Source: Agapanthus africanus (Eukaryota > Streptophyta > Magnoliopsida > Asparagales > Amaryllidaceae). From it: a stretch of 64,000 bases of DNA. A program made the position numbers and the translations under genes. Under the pieces are notes generated by a model, which saw only the letters and a list, made by a program, of their open reading frames with translations, searched no databases and was not told the origin of the DNA. Where the stretch lies: NCBI GenBank assembly GCA_030015575.1, contig JASDDO010000006.1, positions 379,586,137-379,650,136 on the forward strand, read 5' to 3'. Shown piece after piece: positions 22,452 through 33,809 of this stretch (position 1 is the stretch's first letter; each line of letters starts with the position of its first letter).

Positions 22452-25400
22452 TAGGATAGCACTTTAGGGCCTGTTTGTTTGCACAAAAGTACCATGGAGG
22501 TACCAGAAGTAAACATACGGTATTTCGGTTTTTTGTTTTGAAGGAAGTAGGGTTTGGAAGTTACTTCATGGTGATGAGATGGACCCAATAAGGCATGGTT
22601 ACTTCCAAAATTTTCTTCCTTTCATTTTGGATGGGAAGTAACCATGAAGCACAAGAAACAAGAAAAGAATTAATTATTTAATTCTTCTCTTTATTACTTC
22701 CAAAAGGAGGTAATATATTGCTATTAAAAAGGTACTTTTTGTGTTTGTTTTCTTTATGAATAAAATCTAGAAAGTTGTTTCATTTTTTACTTTCTTAAAA
22801 AAACATACAAACAAATATTAGAAATAAAATTTAGGTCTAATTGCATGACAACTTTTTTGGAAGCTACGTCGATGTAAAATATGTTTGGTATATTGGTTTG
22901 ACAATAAAACTCTAAATGCCGCAATTTAAGGAGTAACAGGTTTGAAACGTGCAAACAACAAGGTTTTTTTTAAAGCATTTTTTATGTTATTATTATCCCT
23001 CCTAATTCTCTGTCTTACAATGCAAACCTCTTTGAACCCCAAACTAGTTGTCTTTTAGTGTAGATACGCTTGACCTTTAGTTTCATGAAAAATTTGTAGT
23101 TAAAAAAAAGGAAAAAAACCTTCTAAAAACAGTCTAATCCCTGGCTACCCACATCATCAATAACATTTAATGTTTTTTGGCCTCCCCCTCTCCTCCCTTT
23201 TCCCTCTATCGTTCGTTCCTTCATTATATAATTTATATACTTCATTATTTATTTTATTTTTTCATGTTTCAAATTTCAAAAGGCCCATAAATCTACGAAA
23301 ATAGCATTCAAAGGATCAATAAAATGCACACCAGCTTTAAAATATATAATTCATTTATTACAATATCATATTATAAGGACATCCGAAAGAAAAAATTTAT
23401 TACCAAACTATCATGAATAGACAATCGTATTCCGGAAAATTGATATTATTATTGTATCTTCACAATTAATAACATCAAACTACGCCTTTTGGATACCAAA
23501 CTATCATGAATAGACAATCGTATTCCGGAAAATTGATATTATTATTGTATCTTCACAATTAATAACATCAAACTACGACTTTTGGGTACACGCTCTAAGA
23601 GAGTAATTTTTGAGATAATGAAATAACACATTCTAAGAAATAAATTTATATATTATTTTCACTCTTATATGCAATGCAACTTTTAGTCCATGTGCATCAC
23701 AAAGTGATTTTTATTCATGTGACCTCATCTTAGCATCGAGTATGCCCTCTAAAATCTATTATATTGGTATAGAAAAACCCTTTTTCGATATTAATTCAGA
23801 ATTTGATTTATAAATTTCTTGATTATTTGGTGACAAAGTAAGAAAATGTTCAAATTTATTGTATTTTTAGATTGTTCTTTTTAACTATATGCAATTTCGC
23901 CCCTTTGCCTTGTCATCAACATTCCTTATTTTATATTATATCTAAAGAATTTTCATTTATTTCACTACATGCCATATTCTTAGCATAATTAGGACTCAAT
24001 TAAGGAAAATGTTGGGGGCTGTAATTATGCAGTGGTGAGAAAGAAAAAAGCACACCCTTCTTAGGACTAACGTCCAGTTCTTTCCACAAGTTCATTGTAT
24101 TATCAATGTTTTAATGAGCAATGGAGATCTATCATTTCATAATTTTAATGAAATGTTTTATGTGGCTGGGGCACTTTTTGACCCTATCCACTTTTCTTTA
24201 AAAAAAAAGAGCTATGAAGCTGTATAAAAATATAGCCGATTTGTGGGGGAGAGGGGGATATTTATGGCGGGGTACATAAAACTATACAAGCCCTACTACA
24301 CATAATAATGGAAACTAGGGTCAAGATGAACAGTGCTAAATGCAATAAGGAAAAGATAAGCTAAACTTTATCCGCCAAATGATCTCTCAATTAGCAAACC
24401 CTCCAATTATTCAAGCGCCCATATGGTAATGGTCATTTGTTGAGCTTTCCTAATCAAGAGATCCACAAACAGTTTAAAAGAGGCGGTGTTCAAAGGAAAA
24501 ATAGAGCGAATAAAATTAAAGAACTAAGATGTTTGCGATTTTACTGACCAAGGCATATAGGCTTGGGGGAAAAGAAGAAGATAATACCTGATTAAATAGA
24601 GTGCATATACTGCATTCCCAGATCACTCTATCTTCAGTGTCATCCATTCTTCCACGAAAAGATGAAGCATCAGATATTTTTGACCCACTAGATTTTTCAC
24701 CAAAATTGGATATATTCTGAAAATCAGCACATGAACTATGATCTTTATCTTGTCCAGAATCTTCTGAAACATGGAGCGTGCCTTGAGATACATTGGTGTT
24801 TTTTGAAGATTCCCCTGAATCTACAGATGTAGAATGTTCTGATTTGTTGATTTGATTTTCTATTACATTCAAAACATCATAGGACCCAGAGCCACACCAT
24901 AGTTCATCCTGCATCCTCCTCTCAGCAGCCATTGCAGCAGCTTGTATTGGGGTCAATGCGGTCATAATTTCACTATCCCCACCTAAGCGTCTAGGTCCGG
25001 AAGGTAATAGAGCCCCAACACGAGCCCGTTTAGCTGCCGCTGCAGCAGCAGTTTGTCGAAGAGATGACAATGGAGGCTGCCGAGCAAACCCGCCCAGACG
25101 TTTTCCCAGAGCATCAAAACCCTGCCCAGTACCAGTTATTCCTTTTGACACCAATTCTTCACATTCCTGTAAAATGGCCCCATTATAAAACATTGAATAT
25201 GAATAGTTCTCGAAATGACTAATAAAAAGGTAATATCCAAATAAAGATGTTATTATAAATTGTAGGATTTAGCATCTAGTACCTACTGAGATGTAAGGTT
25301 TTTATCTCTTGTCGATGATAATTGTTTGATTGATGAGACTAAAAGGGTTGATTGATGAGACTAAAACGAAACAAACTATATAAGCCGTAACTTTAGCAAA

Positions 25401-26389
25401 CCAGTGAAAAGAAATAAACATCCAATGCAAGTTGAGGGTCGAGATATATCTTCTCCTTCTTCCCCCTCCCCCCCCCCCCCTCCTTTGAGATTATGATAAG
25501 ATATATCTTAGAATGCCCATTTTGTTGCTTAGAAGCAATCATTTATCTTGATAATTAGATCACAAAAGATCTAAATTTATTTGCATTGGAAGTTTAACCG
25601 CTTTTAAGAGGAAAATCCAAAGAAATGATAGTTCAGTTAAATTAGAAAGAAACATATGATGCCCATTGTCATGACATGCGTTGCTAACTATGATATCAAA
25701 AACTTATTTATATTAATATACTGAAATTCCATTACTTCCGAATGGAATTTGTAATCAGTTAACAAAACATCATAAACACTCGGAGCATCAGTATTTCATC
25801 AATTAGTTAATATAAAGACAAAACACAGGCATGCATATAAGCTTCTTCGACGGAACTTGCCAGTTATATCAAGAATATTTCCTCTTCAATATAAAATGCG
25901 TTTATTTAAAAGGAATAGCTAGGCAGAAATTATAAGTTAAAGATATAATGGGCACAATACCAAGCGCAGTTCATCCCAAAGCTTGTAAAACGGCGCATTA
26001 TGAGGCCCGTGCTGAATATGACACAATTCGTGAAGCATCGTATCGAGAACTTGCTCAAACGGAATGAAATCCCAATCTCGATTAGGCTTCCGAAGCCTGA
26101 GCTTCACTGCCACGCCTCCCCCAACGTTTAACCCTAAAAGCGCCGGATTTGCAGGACTAAAACAAAAGGTACCAAATCAAAAATCAAAATCAATCGAATT
26201 AGGGTTACTGGGTTAGGGTTTGGGAAATTGTTACCAGAACTCGGAGAGGACCTTGACCCTCCATTTGCGCCGCCGCATGATCGGCTGAACCTGCTTGGCG
26301 ATTCGATCGAGGATGCAACGGGCTTCGTCCTCGCCTGGCTTCTTTAGGGCTTTGATCTCCCAAACCTTGTTCAGATCTTCGAGATTCAT
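20989..26389 (-). CDS. WSS1: WSS1-like DNA-dependent metalloprotease (WLM domain, two RanBP2 zinc fingers)
   Basis: Four exons on the minus strand: 26389-26235, 26156-25961, 25166-24588 and 21180-20989, all with GT-AG borders (introns of 78, 794 and 3,407 bp). The predicted protein is 373 aa, starting MNLEDLNKVWEIK and ending APNYGT. Residues 10-117 form the WLM domain: VKVLSEFCPANPALLGLNV, then HELCHIQHGPH, a zinc motif with H94, E95, H98 and H104. A low-complexity middle follows (Ala-rich near 150-190; Ser/Asp-rich near 230-295). RanBP2-type finger 1 is 300-319 (W300, C302, C305, C316, C319); finger 2 is 334-353 (WTCKFCT, C350, C353). The family, known from yeast Wss1 and metazoan SPRTN, cleaves proteins crosslinked to DNA, in the nucleus. 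The fingers probably bind a modifier or partner; that is inference. All key residues are present, so it looks functional. It is the only intact host gene I see here. Confidence 0.93.
22455..22830. mobile_element. MITE candidate inside intron 3
   Basis: Begins GGGCCTGTTTGTTTGCAC, a typical hAT-MITE opening, and ends near ACATACAAACAAATA, its approximate complement. The interior holds GGAAGTTACTTCATGG and its complement-like GGGAAGTAACCATGAAG. No convincing target duplication was found. Confidence 0.4.
23401..23586. repeat. 93-bp tandem duplication, two copies
   Basis: Copies 23401-23493 and 23494-23586 are identical except for about one base (TACGCC versus TACGAC). The near-identity in otherwise diverged intron sequence implies a recent duplication. 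Confidence 0.95.
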
Positions 26390-26448
26390 CGAAACCCTGA
26401 CCCTTAGATCCCAAAAAAGGACAAGATTTCAAAACGATTTAGAACGGG

Positions 26449-26473
26449 AGGGGGAGAGAGAGAGAGAGAGAGA
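26449..26473 (-). promoter_or_regulatory. CT-rich leader tract upstream of the WSS1-like start
   Basis: A GA repeat on the plus strand, CT on the coding strand, 60-85 bp upstream of the predicted ATG. CT microsatellites are common in plant 5' UTRs and core promoters. The assignment to this gene is by position only. Confidence 0.45.
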
Positions 26474-28149
26474 AGCGAAAAGATTTTTTACATGCCAATT
26501 TTAATGAGTCGGTTTAATTGCCATTGTGATACACGAGCTTTAAGCCGTTTTTTATTATTTAGATGCATGAAAAAAGATGGACATGTTGGAGCCAATCAAA
26601 ACTAAGGTAAAAGAAATTTTGTTCATCATATTATTGACATTAGCGATATACTTTTTGAATTGGCAATGCAGAAGAGTAAGGATAAAGACAAAAAAAGTTA
26701 ATATTGTTTCAAAATTTCAAATAGATTTTCTCGGTATCAAATGAAAATTCTTTTACTTCTAGACGTAGAACTACAAGTTCTGATATTCAAAAAATTTATA
26801 AAGGTACCGTGCTTGAGAAAAGATTGCAAGAAATAACTGTTTTCTTGAACAGCCGGTTTGTCTCAATATAAAAATGTTATTCAAAAAACATAGGGATAAA
26901 TCTTTATGGTTGATTAGAGCTCATTGTTTGAACCATTTTAGAGAGAATTTAATCACGTTTTCAATATAAAATCTTTGGTTATCACATTTTTCATTTTCTT
27001 TTTCAATATGTGATATTTTATGTCTGTTAACTAAGACACACATACATACGTATGAGAATAATGGAGAAAAGAGGTCCTAAGAGGCTCTTTTGTTAGGTGG
27101 CGTCAGAAATCTATATGCTCCACCATTTTTTCCGACGATCGGCACCCATCATCATCTTTAGACGTGGATACACCAAATTTTATATAATTCTACCGTTTTT
27201 TCGTCGGTGAATTAGCAATGTAAGAGGTTCTATTGTTGGTAAACCGTTAATTTTGCACTCACTAAATCAACAGCGAAAAAAAGTTGTAGATTCACTTAAG
27301 ATTCGGTGTATCTATATCTTAAATGATAACGATGGAGGTGATGGGTGCCGATCGCCGAAAAAAATATAAAGGGTGTATTTTTTCGACGTCATAGGAAGAA
27401 ATTCTCTCCCGCTATCTTTCCTCCCTTATTCTCGCATGATTGTGTGTGTAGGAAGAGAGAGAGAGTATTGTTTCTTTGTTACCATGATAATTACATGCCT
27501 GTACTTTGCTTCCATGCCCAAAATCTATGGATCCATATGTCATCTTGACTCGGTGAGCAAGAGTACATGACTAATTCTTTTATATATGTTATGCATGAAC
27601 AGGCTCCGTGAGATCTTATAAAATAAAATAAATGATGTGGCACGAGCTAATGTTCTATCTATTCTACTTACTTATTTATAGCATGGGAATGCATTCATTT
27701 CCTCTGCATCGCCCTCGATCTATCATACTATCGGAGTGAAATAAGATATCTAAAGAGAAACAGAGCTTAGATTTTATTAATAACAAGTGAATATTTTGTA
27801 TGTAAGAAAATTGAGCTGCTGCAGGGGATAAACACCAATCAAATCAACAAGACATAAATAATAAGCAAACACACAAAGCATTTGATTATGATCAAATCTG
27901 AAAGCCTGCTTCGATATATATTGAACATTTACCTGTAAGAACGGAATTCTTTGCAATGAAATAGTTGCAACTCAGGAAATGGAATCTGATCAATCTTTTC
28001 TTACATAGAGTCATTATATATGTGTGGATATGCATGAAATATAGATTTTCTATCGATCTATTTCCGTCATTCCTTTGAATCTTGCTTTCTCGTAGATCAG
28101 AAGCGGAGATGCATGTAAGTTTTCTGATACCACACCATTTCTCTTTTGG
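26474..28149. other. Intergenic, promoter side of the WSS1-like gene
   Basis: No coding sequence recognised. It is AT-rich and holds one inverted-repeat element (listed separately) and a short GA run near 27455. Confidence 0.5.
27100..27400. mobile_element. Foldback MITE, about 300 bp
   Basis: The left arm (about 27105-27195) has CGACGATCGGCACCCATCA followed by GATACACC. The right arm (about 27300-27395) carries the complement, GATGGGTGCCGATCGCCG, preceded by GGTGTATC. The arms are 75-90 bp with mismatches. There is no coding content, and the target duplication is not clear. Confidence 0.6.
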
Positions 28150-28445
28150 TTGAAAAAGAAGGTCAGCAAAATGTCACTTTGGGAGAATGACCTTTACTAT
28201 TCAATCCTTAGAGTTCTAGTTGAATTATCTGCTCTTGTCGCTGGTATTGATGGTTCCCACTCTGCAAATGTTGCAAGAAATGTTGGTTGTGGTAGTGGTA
28301 AAGGAACAGTCAAGAAAAAGACTAAAGTGTAACCAGCCAACTCGAGAGAACGAGCTACATGCCTTTTTTGTAAGAAGAATGGTCACAGAAGTGATGAATG
28401 TTGGGTATTCCATCCTGAACTTTATGGATTGTGCTCACTGGAGCA
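28150..28445 (+). pseudogene. Copia gag fragment with intact CCHC zinc knuckle
   Basis: Near 28360-28405 one frame reads CLFCKKNGHRSDECW, a CX2CX4HX4C nucleic-acid-binding knuckle, followed by VFHPEL, a typical copia gag context. Upstream lies a basic stretch (GKGTVKKKTK) and then an in-frame stop at 28330. The fragment is cut at 28446 by the start of an LTR. The rest of this copia was not found on the far side. Confidence 0.65.
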
Positions 28446-30363
28446 TGTAGAATGTTTTTCGCCACCCTATTGAGATATGAACGCGCTTGCTTATCAGACA
28501 TGTACAGATTCCCCCAGTTTGGGGCAGTCTGTGGTTTATTGATTGTGGGGATCCTAATCTTCAGCAACCGAGGACAAAATTGTCGTTAATTACCCTTCGC
28601 TTCGAAACAAGGCAACTTTCCATTAACGGGTCGTGCGAATCATACGAACTTAACGTGGTACATAGGCGTTTGAAAATAAATTCAATGGCGTGTTCATTTC
28701 ATTTTTAGTTTTTTTATCTATGTGTTTATGTTTTGTAATTTATTAGAATGTCTGGTTATTTTATTTTTATTTGGTTTTATTATATTTTTTTTAAGAAAGA
28801 TTGAGAGAAAGAATTTTTTTATTATTTAAATATGGAGCTTCTCCTAGGAAAAGGTAGGGGGTTTCCCTTACGTGGGGAAGGTCCCCTGCAAGCGGAGACT
28901 CTTCCCCACATGGGGGAGGTCCCGGTAAGTGCGGGCTTCTTTTTTCATTTTTTCATTTAACTTTGCAGGCGGGACCTCTCCGCATATAAGGGTCCCCGAC
29001 AGTTGGGTATCTAATAGGGTGTCTGAGGTGGCGGCTTTTACATTATTTATTTTTTTTCGTTTTATTCCTGTTTTGTTTAATTTTATAAAGGGGATTAAAA
29101 GTACAAATTTCAACTGAATTTTGGCGATATGATCGCTGAGTCCATCAATTTATCGTATAAAACGGTGAAACATGGAAAACTCCGCACCCACCAAAAAGAA
29201 AATACAAACCGAAATCCGCATTACAAAGGGAAATACGGACCGAAGTCCGCATTCCCGAATCACCGATTGGGAAATATGGATCGAAATCCGCATTTCCGAA
29301 TATTTCCCCAAGGGAAAAGCTCGGGGGCTTTCCTTTTGACGGGGTCACCCTCCAACGTTTCAGATTTGGGACCCAAAACAAAATAAATAAATTTCTCCCG
29401 AATATTCAAGACTTGGATCTGGATCTTGTAAGTAACTGTTTGGTTGTAGAATTATGAAAGAATTGGATTGTGAAATCCAAAAATTTGAGAGGATTACATA
29501 ATTTTGTGTTTGGTTGTAAGATTTGGATTTGTAGAATTCCTTTGTTTTTTATGGAGGGCCCACCACAAACAAGGATCCTTGAATCCTAAAAAAATTTAGA
29601 CAATTTGCAAGGATTTGGCACTATTCATTGTACTTTTAGATGGGACCCGGGTACTTTATTTATTTAATAATTCTCTCTCTATCCATCTCTCTCTAAAATT
29701 CTCAAATCCAAATCCTACTTTTTTCACCAACCAAATAAAGATTATAAGAATCTACAGATACAATACCAGGAATCCAATACCAACGAAACAACAAATTACC
29801 AAATCCAGAAATTTTCAACCGTACTAATTTGGAATCCAAATTTCATAATCTTGCAACCAAACAGCCACTTACCTTCTTTTTTTTATTTGCTTTCGGGTTC
29901 TTAATCAATGCGGAAGAAACGGACAAAGAGATTTCTTTCTCCTTTTTTTTCTATGTATTGAAGTACAAAATATTTGCGGAGGTTAAAGAAATGATTTTTC
30001 TCTTAAGTTTTTGAGAGAGGATGAGAACCTGGAAGAAAGAGAAAAATAATGACGACTCCAAATCTTAGAAAATTTTAGAAAGAATGATATTTTTTTATTT
30101 CATCATAGGGTTGGTTTTCTATAGCTTTTACACTTTCATTTGGGCCTTTGAGTTTTACGGCTTTTTGCTTATTATATTTATTCATAAAAAAAATTATATT
30201 AAACTTATTTATCGCATAATTTTTTCTTCTCTTGGCATGGAGCCGGTTTCACTTGGGCTCAAACTTGAATTGGATCTACTTGAGCGCTAAATTTGACCGT
30301 TTGGCTTGTTGACTTTCTGACATTGACTTTTTGGGTAAAGGGATGTAAATTTTGACCCTAACA
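28446..30363 (+). mobile_element. LTR of the hairpin-rich family, with a nested MITE
   Basis: Starts TGTAGAATGTTTTTCGCC and ends TTTTGACCCTAACA, like the solo LTRs at 2649-3905 and 16306-17739; without the nested MITE it is about 1,470 bp. The flanks (GAGCA left, AAATG right) do not match, so it may be a 5' LTR whose interior continues to the right, or a rearranged solo LTR. It contains repeated GGGAAAT...CGGACCGAAGTCCG-type text near 29210-29320. Confidence 0.75.
29428..29872. mobile_element. 445-bp MITE with TSD CTT
   Basis: Inverted ends: left GTAAGTAACTGTTTGGTTG, right (read inward) GTAAGTGGCTGTTTGGTTG, about 30 bp with few mismatches. Flanked by CTT on both sides (29425-29427 and 29873-29875), consistent with a PIF/Harbinger-like 3-bp duplication. 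The interior lacks coding sequence. Its absence from the two sister LTRs supports insertion. Confidence 0.7.
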
Positions 30364-30524
30364 AAATGCTCCCCAATCAATGAATGCACACCACATATAT
30401 GGTCGTGTGTATGAAATTGATAAATCTTCTTTCATAGATCTAATTTTTGGATGCTTGACTTGATTCCCTTTTAACGCCATGAAGATCGCGCTTGACTTGG
30501 TTCCCATTTTGTGACATAGAGGTC

Positions 30525-31250
30525 GATATTCCGAGACAAAGTATGATTCCGATGTAGGGTTTATATATTTCGAGACAAAGTATGATTCCGACACAGGGTT
30601 GGTTTCGGGGTGAAGCATAATTCTGATACTGGAGTAAATATTCTGCGATGGAGCATGATTCCGAGAGGCGGAGCTTGATTCCGAGAAGGAGCTTGATTCC
30701 GAAAGCGAAGCATAATTTCAAGGTGGATCTTGATTCCGAGAAGGAGCTTGATTCCGAAAGCGAAGCATAATTTCGGGGGCGAGGCATAATTCCAGCATTA
30801 GGAGCAGGTATTTCGAGACGAAGTATGATTCTGACGCGGATTGGTTCCGGGGCGAAGCATAATTCCGACATGGGAGCAGATATTCCGGGATGAAATATGA
30901 TTCTGATGCGGGGCATATATTCTGAGACGAGGTATGGTTCTGACGCAGAGATAGGCATTCTGAGACGAAGCATAAATCCGACGCGGAGATTGATTCCCGA
31001 GCGAAGCATGATCCGACATGTGGATATTATCTAAGACAAAATATGGTTCCGACACAGAGATAGACATTCTGAATGAAGTATAGTTCCGATGCAGATGTTG
31101 ATTCCGAGGCGAAATATGATTCTGACACGAGGATATATTTTGAGACGAAATATGGTTCCGACACAGAGGTAGTCATTCTGAACGAAGCATGGTTCCGGCT
31201 CAGAGATTGATTTCGAGACGAATCGTGATTCCATCATGGAAGGCAATTGG
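30525..31250. repeat. Degenerate minisatellite, about 45-bp unit
   Basis: About 15-20 imperfect units built on ATTCYGAGACGAAGYATG followed by ATTCCGACRYGGA. Unit length varies, with shorter GAAGGAGCTTGATTCCGA forms in the middle (30660-30760). Minus-strand open frames of 86-189 codons here repeat RLG/SEY-like words because of the array; I do not call them genes. It lies just right of the LTR at 28446-30363 and could be part of that element's interior. Confidence 0.75.
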
Positions 31251-31780
31251 TTGACATGACTCCGGGGCGGGGCCAGATTCCGACGGAGAGGTCGTTGGTT
31301 GACTTTGTTGATTTGATTATCTCTTCGTTTTTTCAAGATTAGACCCATCGGATATACTGAATGCATCTTACCTTCATCATTGTCGAGTGCTTGGAGCGGC
31401 ATAGCCACAAAAAGCCCGGGTAAAGCTTCCCAGATCGATCCAACAATGATCTTCAGGAGGGCAGAGCGGCGAAGGAGTAATCACCCATTGTGATTCTCGA
31501 AGCGATGTATCACAGCAGTGCACTGAACGGCAGTATATTCCTGAACGTAAATGCGACCGTTAATGCGAATCTATTCGTCGGAAACAATTTCCCTGATGGA
31601 ATACCAATAACCAGCCATGGTAACTAAAAAGAAATCAAAAGAAGCGTCAGCAAAAAGTGCTGCAAATCCAAATTCTAAATCCCTAACACCAAAAGTTAGC
31701 GGACCCCACAGAATCAAAATAGCGGCTCATTATAATTGGAACATGTGTCCAATGAGAAAACCTAAAACGATTCTTCTCAG
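31251..31780. other. Unclassified, probably transposon-derived
   Basis: No ORF with recognisable content. GC-richer text such as AGCCCGGGTAAAGCTTCC sits between the minisatellite and the hairpin-rich region. Possibly leader or gag-proximal sequence of an LTR element. Confidence 0.3.
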
Positions 31781-32526
31781 ATAAATGCTGGAAGTTAAAC
31801 TCCAAATGATCTCAAAATAAAAAAAAGGGATGCTTTAAGTTTTAAGTATCAGAGCTTAGCTCTGTTTTAAAGAAAAATAAAAGCATAAAAATGAGTGAAA
31901 ACTCCAAAAATCCTCCATGGAGGAAGCTTAAAAGATAAGCATCGGATTCGAGATCTGAGATAAAATGGAGTTAAACTCTAACAAAAAAATCCCCACAGGG
32001 GAAATTCTCAAATCGGCATTAAAACCAAGCTTTTCAAAAAGAAATAAAAATGGGGTTAAACTCCAAAATTCTTTAAGGATGCTCAAACTTTAAGCATCGG
32101 ATTTGAGATCTGTAATAAAAAATGGAGTGGAACTCCAAAATTCCTAAAATGAATGCCCGGATCAAGCATCAAAGTTGAGATCTGTTAATGGATAATTTTC
32201 CAAAATCAAACATAAGAGCTATGCTCATATTAATATGGATGCTTACCAGAAATTTTGGTAAGACCAGGTCTATTCAAAAGAATTAAAAGATGAAGAACTA
32301 TTCTTCAATGGCAGAGTCAAGCTCTAAGTGGAGAATTAAATTCTCAAAGGAAGAAGAAGAGAATAGAGGCACAACCCTCTCTTAGGGCTTAATGCTCTAT
32401 TTATAGGGATGTGGGGTCGGTTCAAGTTCCCCCATCTCGAAGATGATCCGACGGTTTAGAGGCCGGACACAGTTGTGCCTACGTGCAAGGCACGTGGAAG
32501 CAGCGGTGGGAGGCATTTGTTCCCTC

Positions 32527-32589
<63 letters not shown>

Positions 32590-33809
32590 TCTCATGTGCA
32601 AAGCACATGAGCAGCGCCCGTGTGCTAGGCACGTAAGCGCCAAGGCCATATAGTATGGTAGTGCCCGCGTGCAAGGCACGTGAGTGTTAAGGTTATATAA
32701 TATGGAAGCGCTTCACGTGCAATACACGTGAGCGTCAAGGCCAATATTTGAAGTGGATCGCTTCAGATAGAATTAAATTCTATATGGGAAAATATTTCCC
32801 TAATTTTTCTAAAACGAGAAAGATTTGCTTTGTTAAACAGAGAATCCTTGGATTAAAAATTCAATGGTGATTAAAAATCATCGTTCAACCAAGAGATAGA
32901 ATAAAATTCTATTTGTTAAAAGAGCAAGAAAAATATACTCTATTAAACAGAGCGCCTTAGATCAAAGATCCAACGGTGATTAAAAATCACCACTTGATTA
33001 TGAAATCAATTGAGATCTCTTAAATGATAGATTATCTCAAACTAAATGATCCCTTTCATATCCTATATAAAGAGCATGAGAGATTAAATCCCAGATACAC
33101 AAGACCCCCTATAAGATTCTGCCATGCAACCGAAAATTGAATTCTCTGCAGAAAGAAAATAATCTTCAATTTCTCAAAAACCTAGATAAATAATGAAGAA
33201 AATATGTCTCCTTTTAAATATCTCCTATATAAAAAAGGGTTTAGCCCTTCATAAGAATTTTGTTCTTCCTTTGGATCTAAAATTCATAAGATAAATCTTT
33301 CGTAAACGAAAGAGAATTAAATTCTCATAGAGAGATCTTAATCTTAAACTTAAGATCCGGTGAAGAACATTGGTGTTATGCCCACCATTATAAAAAGGAG
33401 AAGAGAAGAAAAGAAAAGAAAAGAAGGGAAAAGATATAATTTTTACCTTCAGGAACTTGGTTTCTTAAAAAAATATATAAGAACTAAGATTCTATATGAC
33501 CCAGATCTTAAAGATCTTAAAATCCGACGACTTTGATGGATTAAGAAGAGATTAAATCTCAAAAAATGATTATTTTGATGAACAGAGAAGAGATTATAAT
33601 TCTCAAAATAATTAACTCTTTTAAAACAGAGTTCAATCTCTATTAAATATATGGCAGTGTTGCACAAGTTAAACACGTGAGCAGAAAACATGATAGGCAT
33701 GTGAGCGCAATAAGCTCAGCGGGCCACGTAAGCGCCATAAACCCAGTGTCTCACGTGACACTCAGATGACTCAGTGCTTAGCACCGTTGTATGATTTACA
33801 GTCCAATAC
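31781..33809. repeat. Hairpin-dense LTR/promoter-like region
   Basis: Dozens of tiny inverted repeats with loops of 2-4 bases: CTCATGTGC, loop AAA, then its complement (32591-32611); CAGAGC/GCTCTG (about 31851); AGAATTAAATTCT; GTGATTAAAAATCAC; GATCAAAGATC. TTGGATCAAAGATCCAACGG-type text is shared with the LTR at 63.8 kb. A TATA box (TATATAAAGA) is at about 33064. It is cut on the right by the chromovirus at 33810 and probably resumes at 47497. Best explained as U3/R of a large LTR whose borders I cannot fix. Confidence 0.5.
32530..32586. repeat. (TA)n microsatellite, about 57 bp
   Basis: Uninterrupted TA dinucleotides within the hairpin-rich region. They make the tyrosine/isoleucine run of a spurious minus-strand ORF. 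Confidence 0.95.

Larger units (their letters stand above)
21181..24587 (-). other. Intron 3 of the WSS1-like gene (3.4 kb)
   Basis: Donor CAG|GTATTA at 24587 and acceptor CTGCAG|CC at 21181, phase 0. It separates the two cysteine pairs of RanBP2 finger 1. The intron has no recognisable coding sequence. It contains a TC/TA microsatellite (about 22420-22450), a MITE candidate (22455-22830) and a 93-bp tandem duplication (23401-23586), which may explain its size. Confidence 0.85.

Noticed and set aside
24516..25193. 225-codon minus-strand frame as a separate gene
   Set aside because: It is exon 3 of the WSS1-like gene plus read-through into both flanking introns; the splice sites at 25166 and 24588 and the continuing zinc finger in exon 4 explain it.
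30440..31009. 189-codon minus-strand protein
   Set aside because: Open only because of the minisatellite periodicity; no domain, and unit-length changes would break it in relatives.
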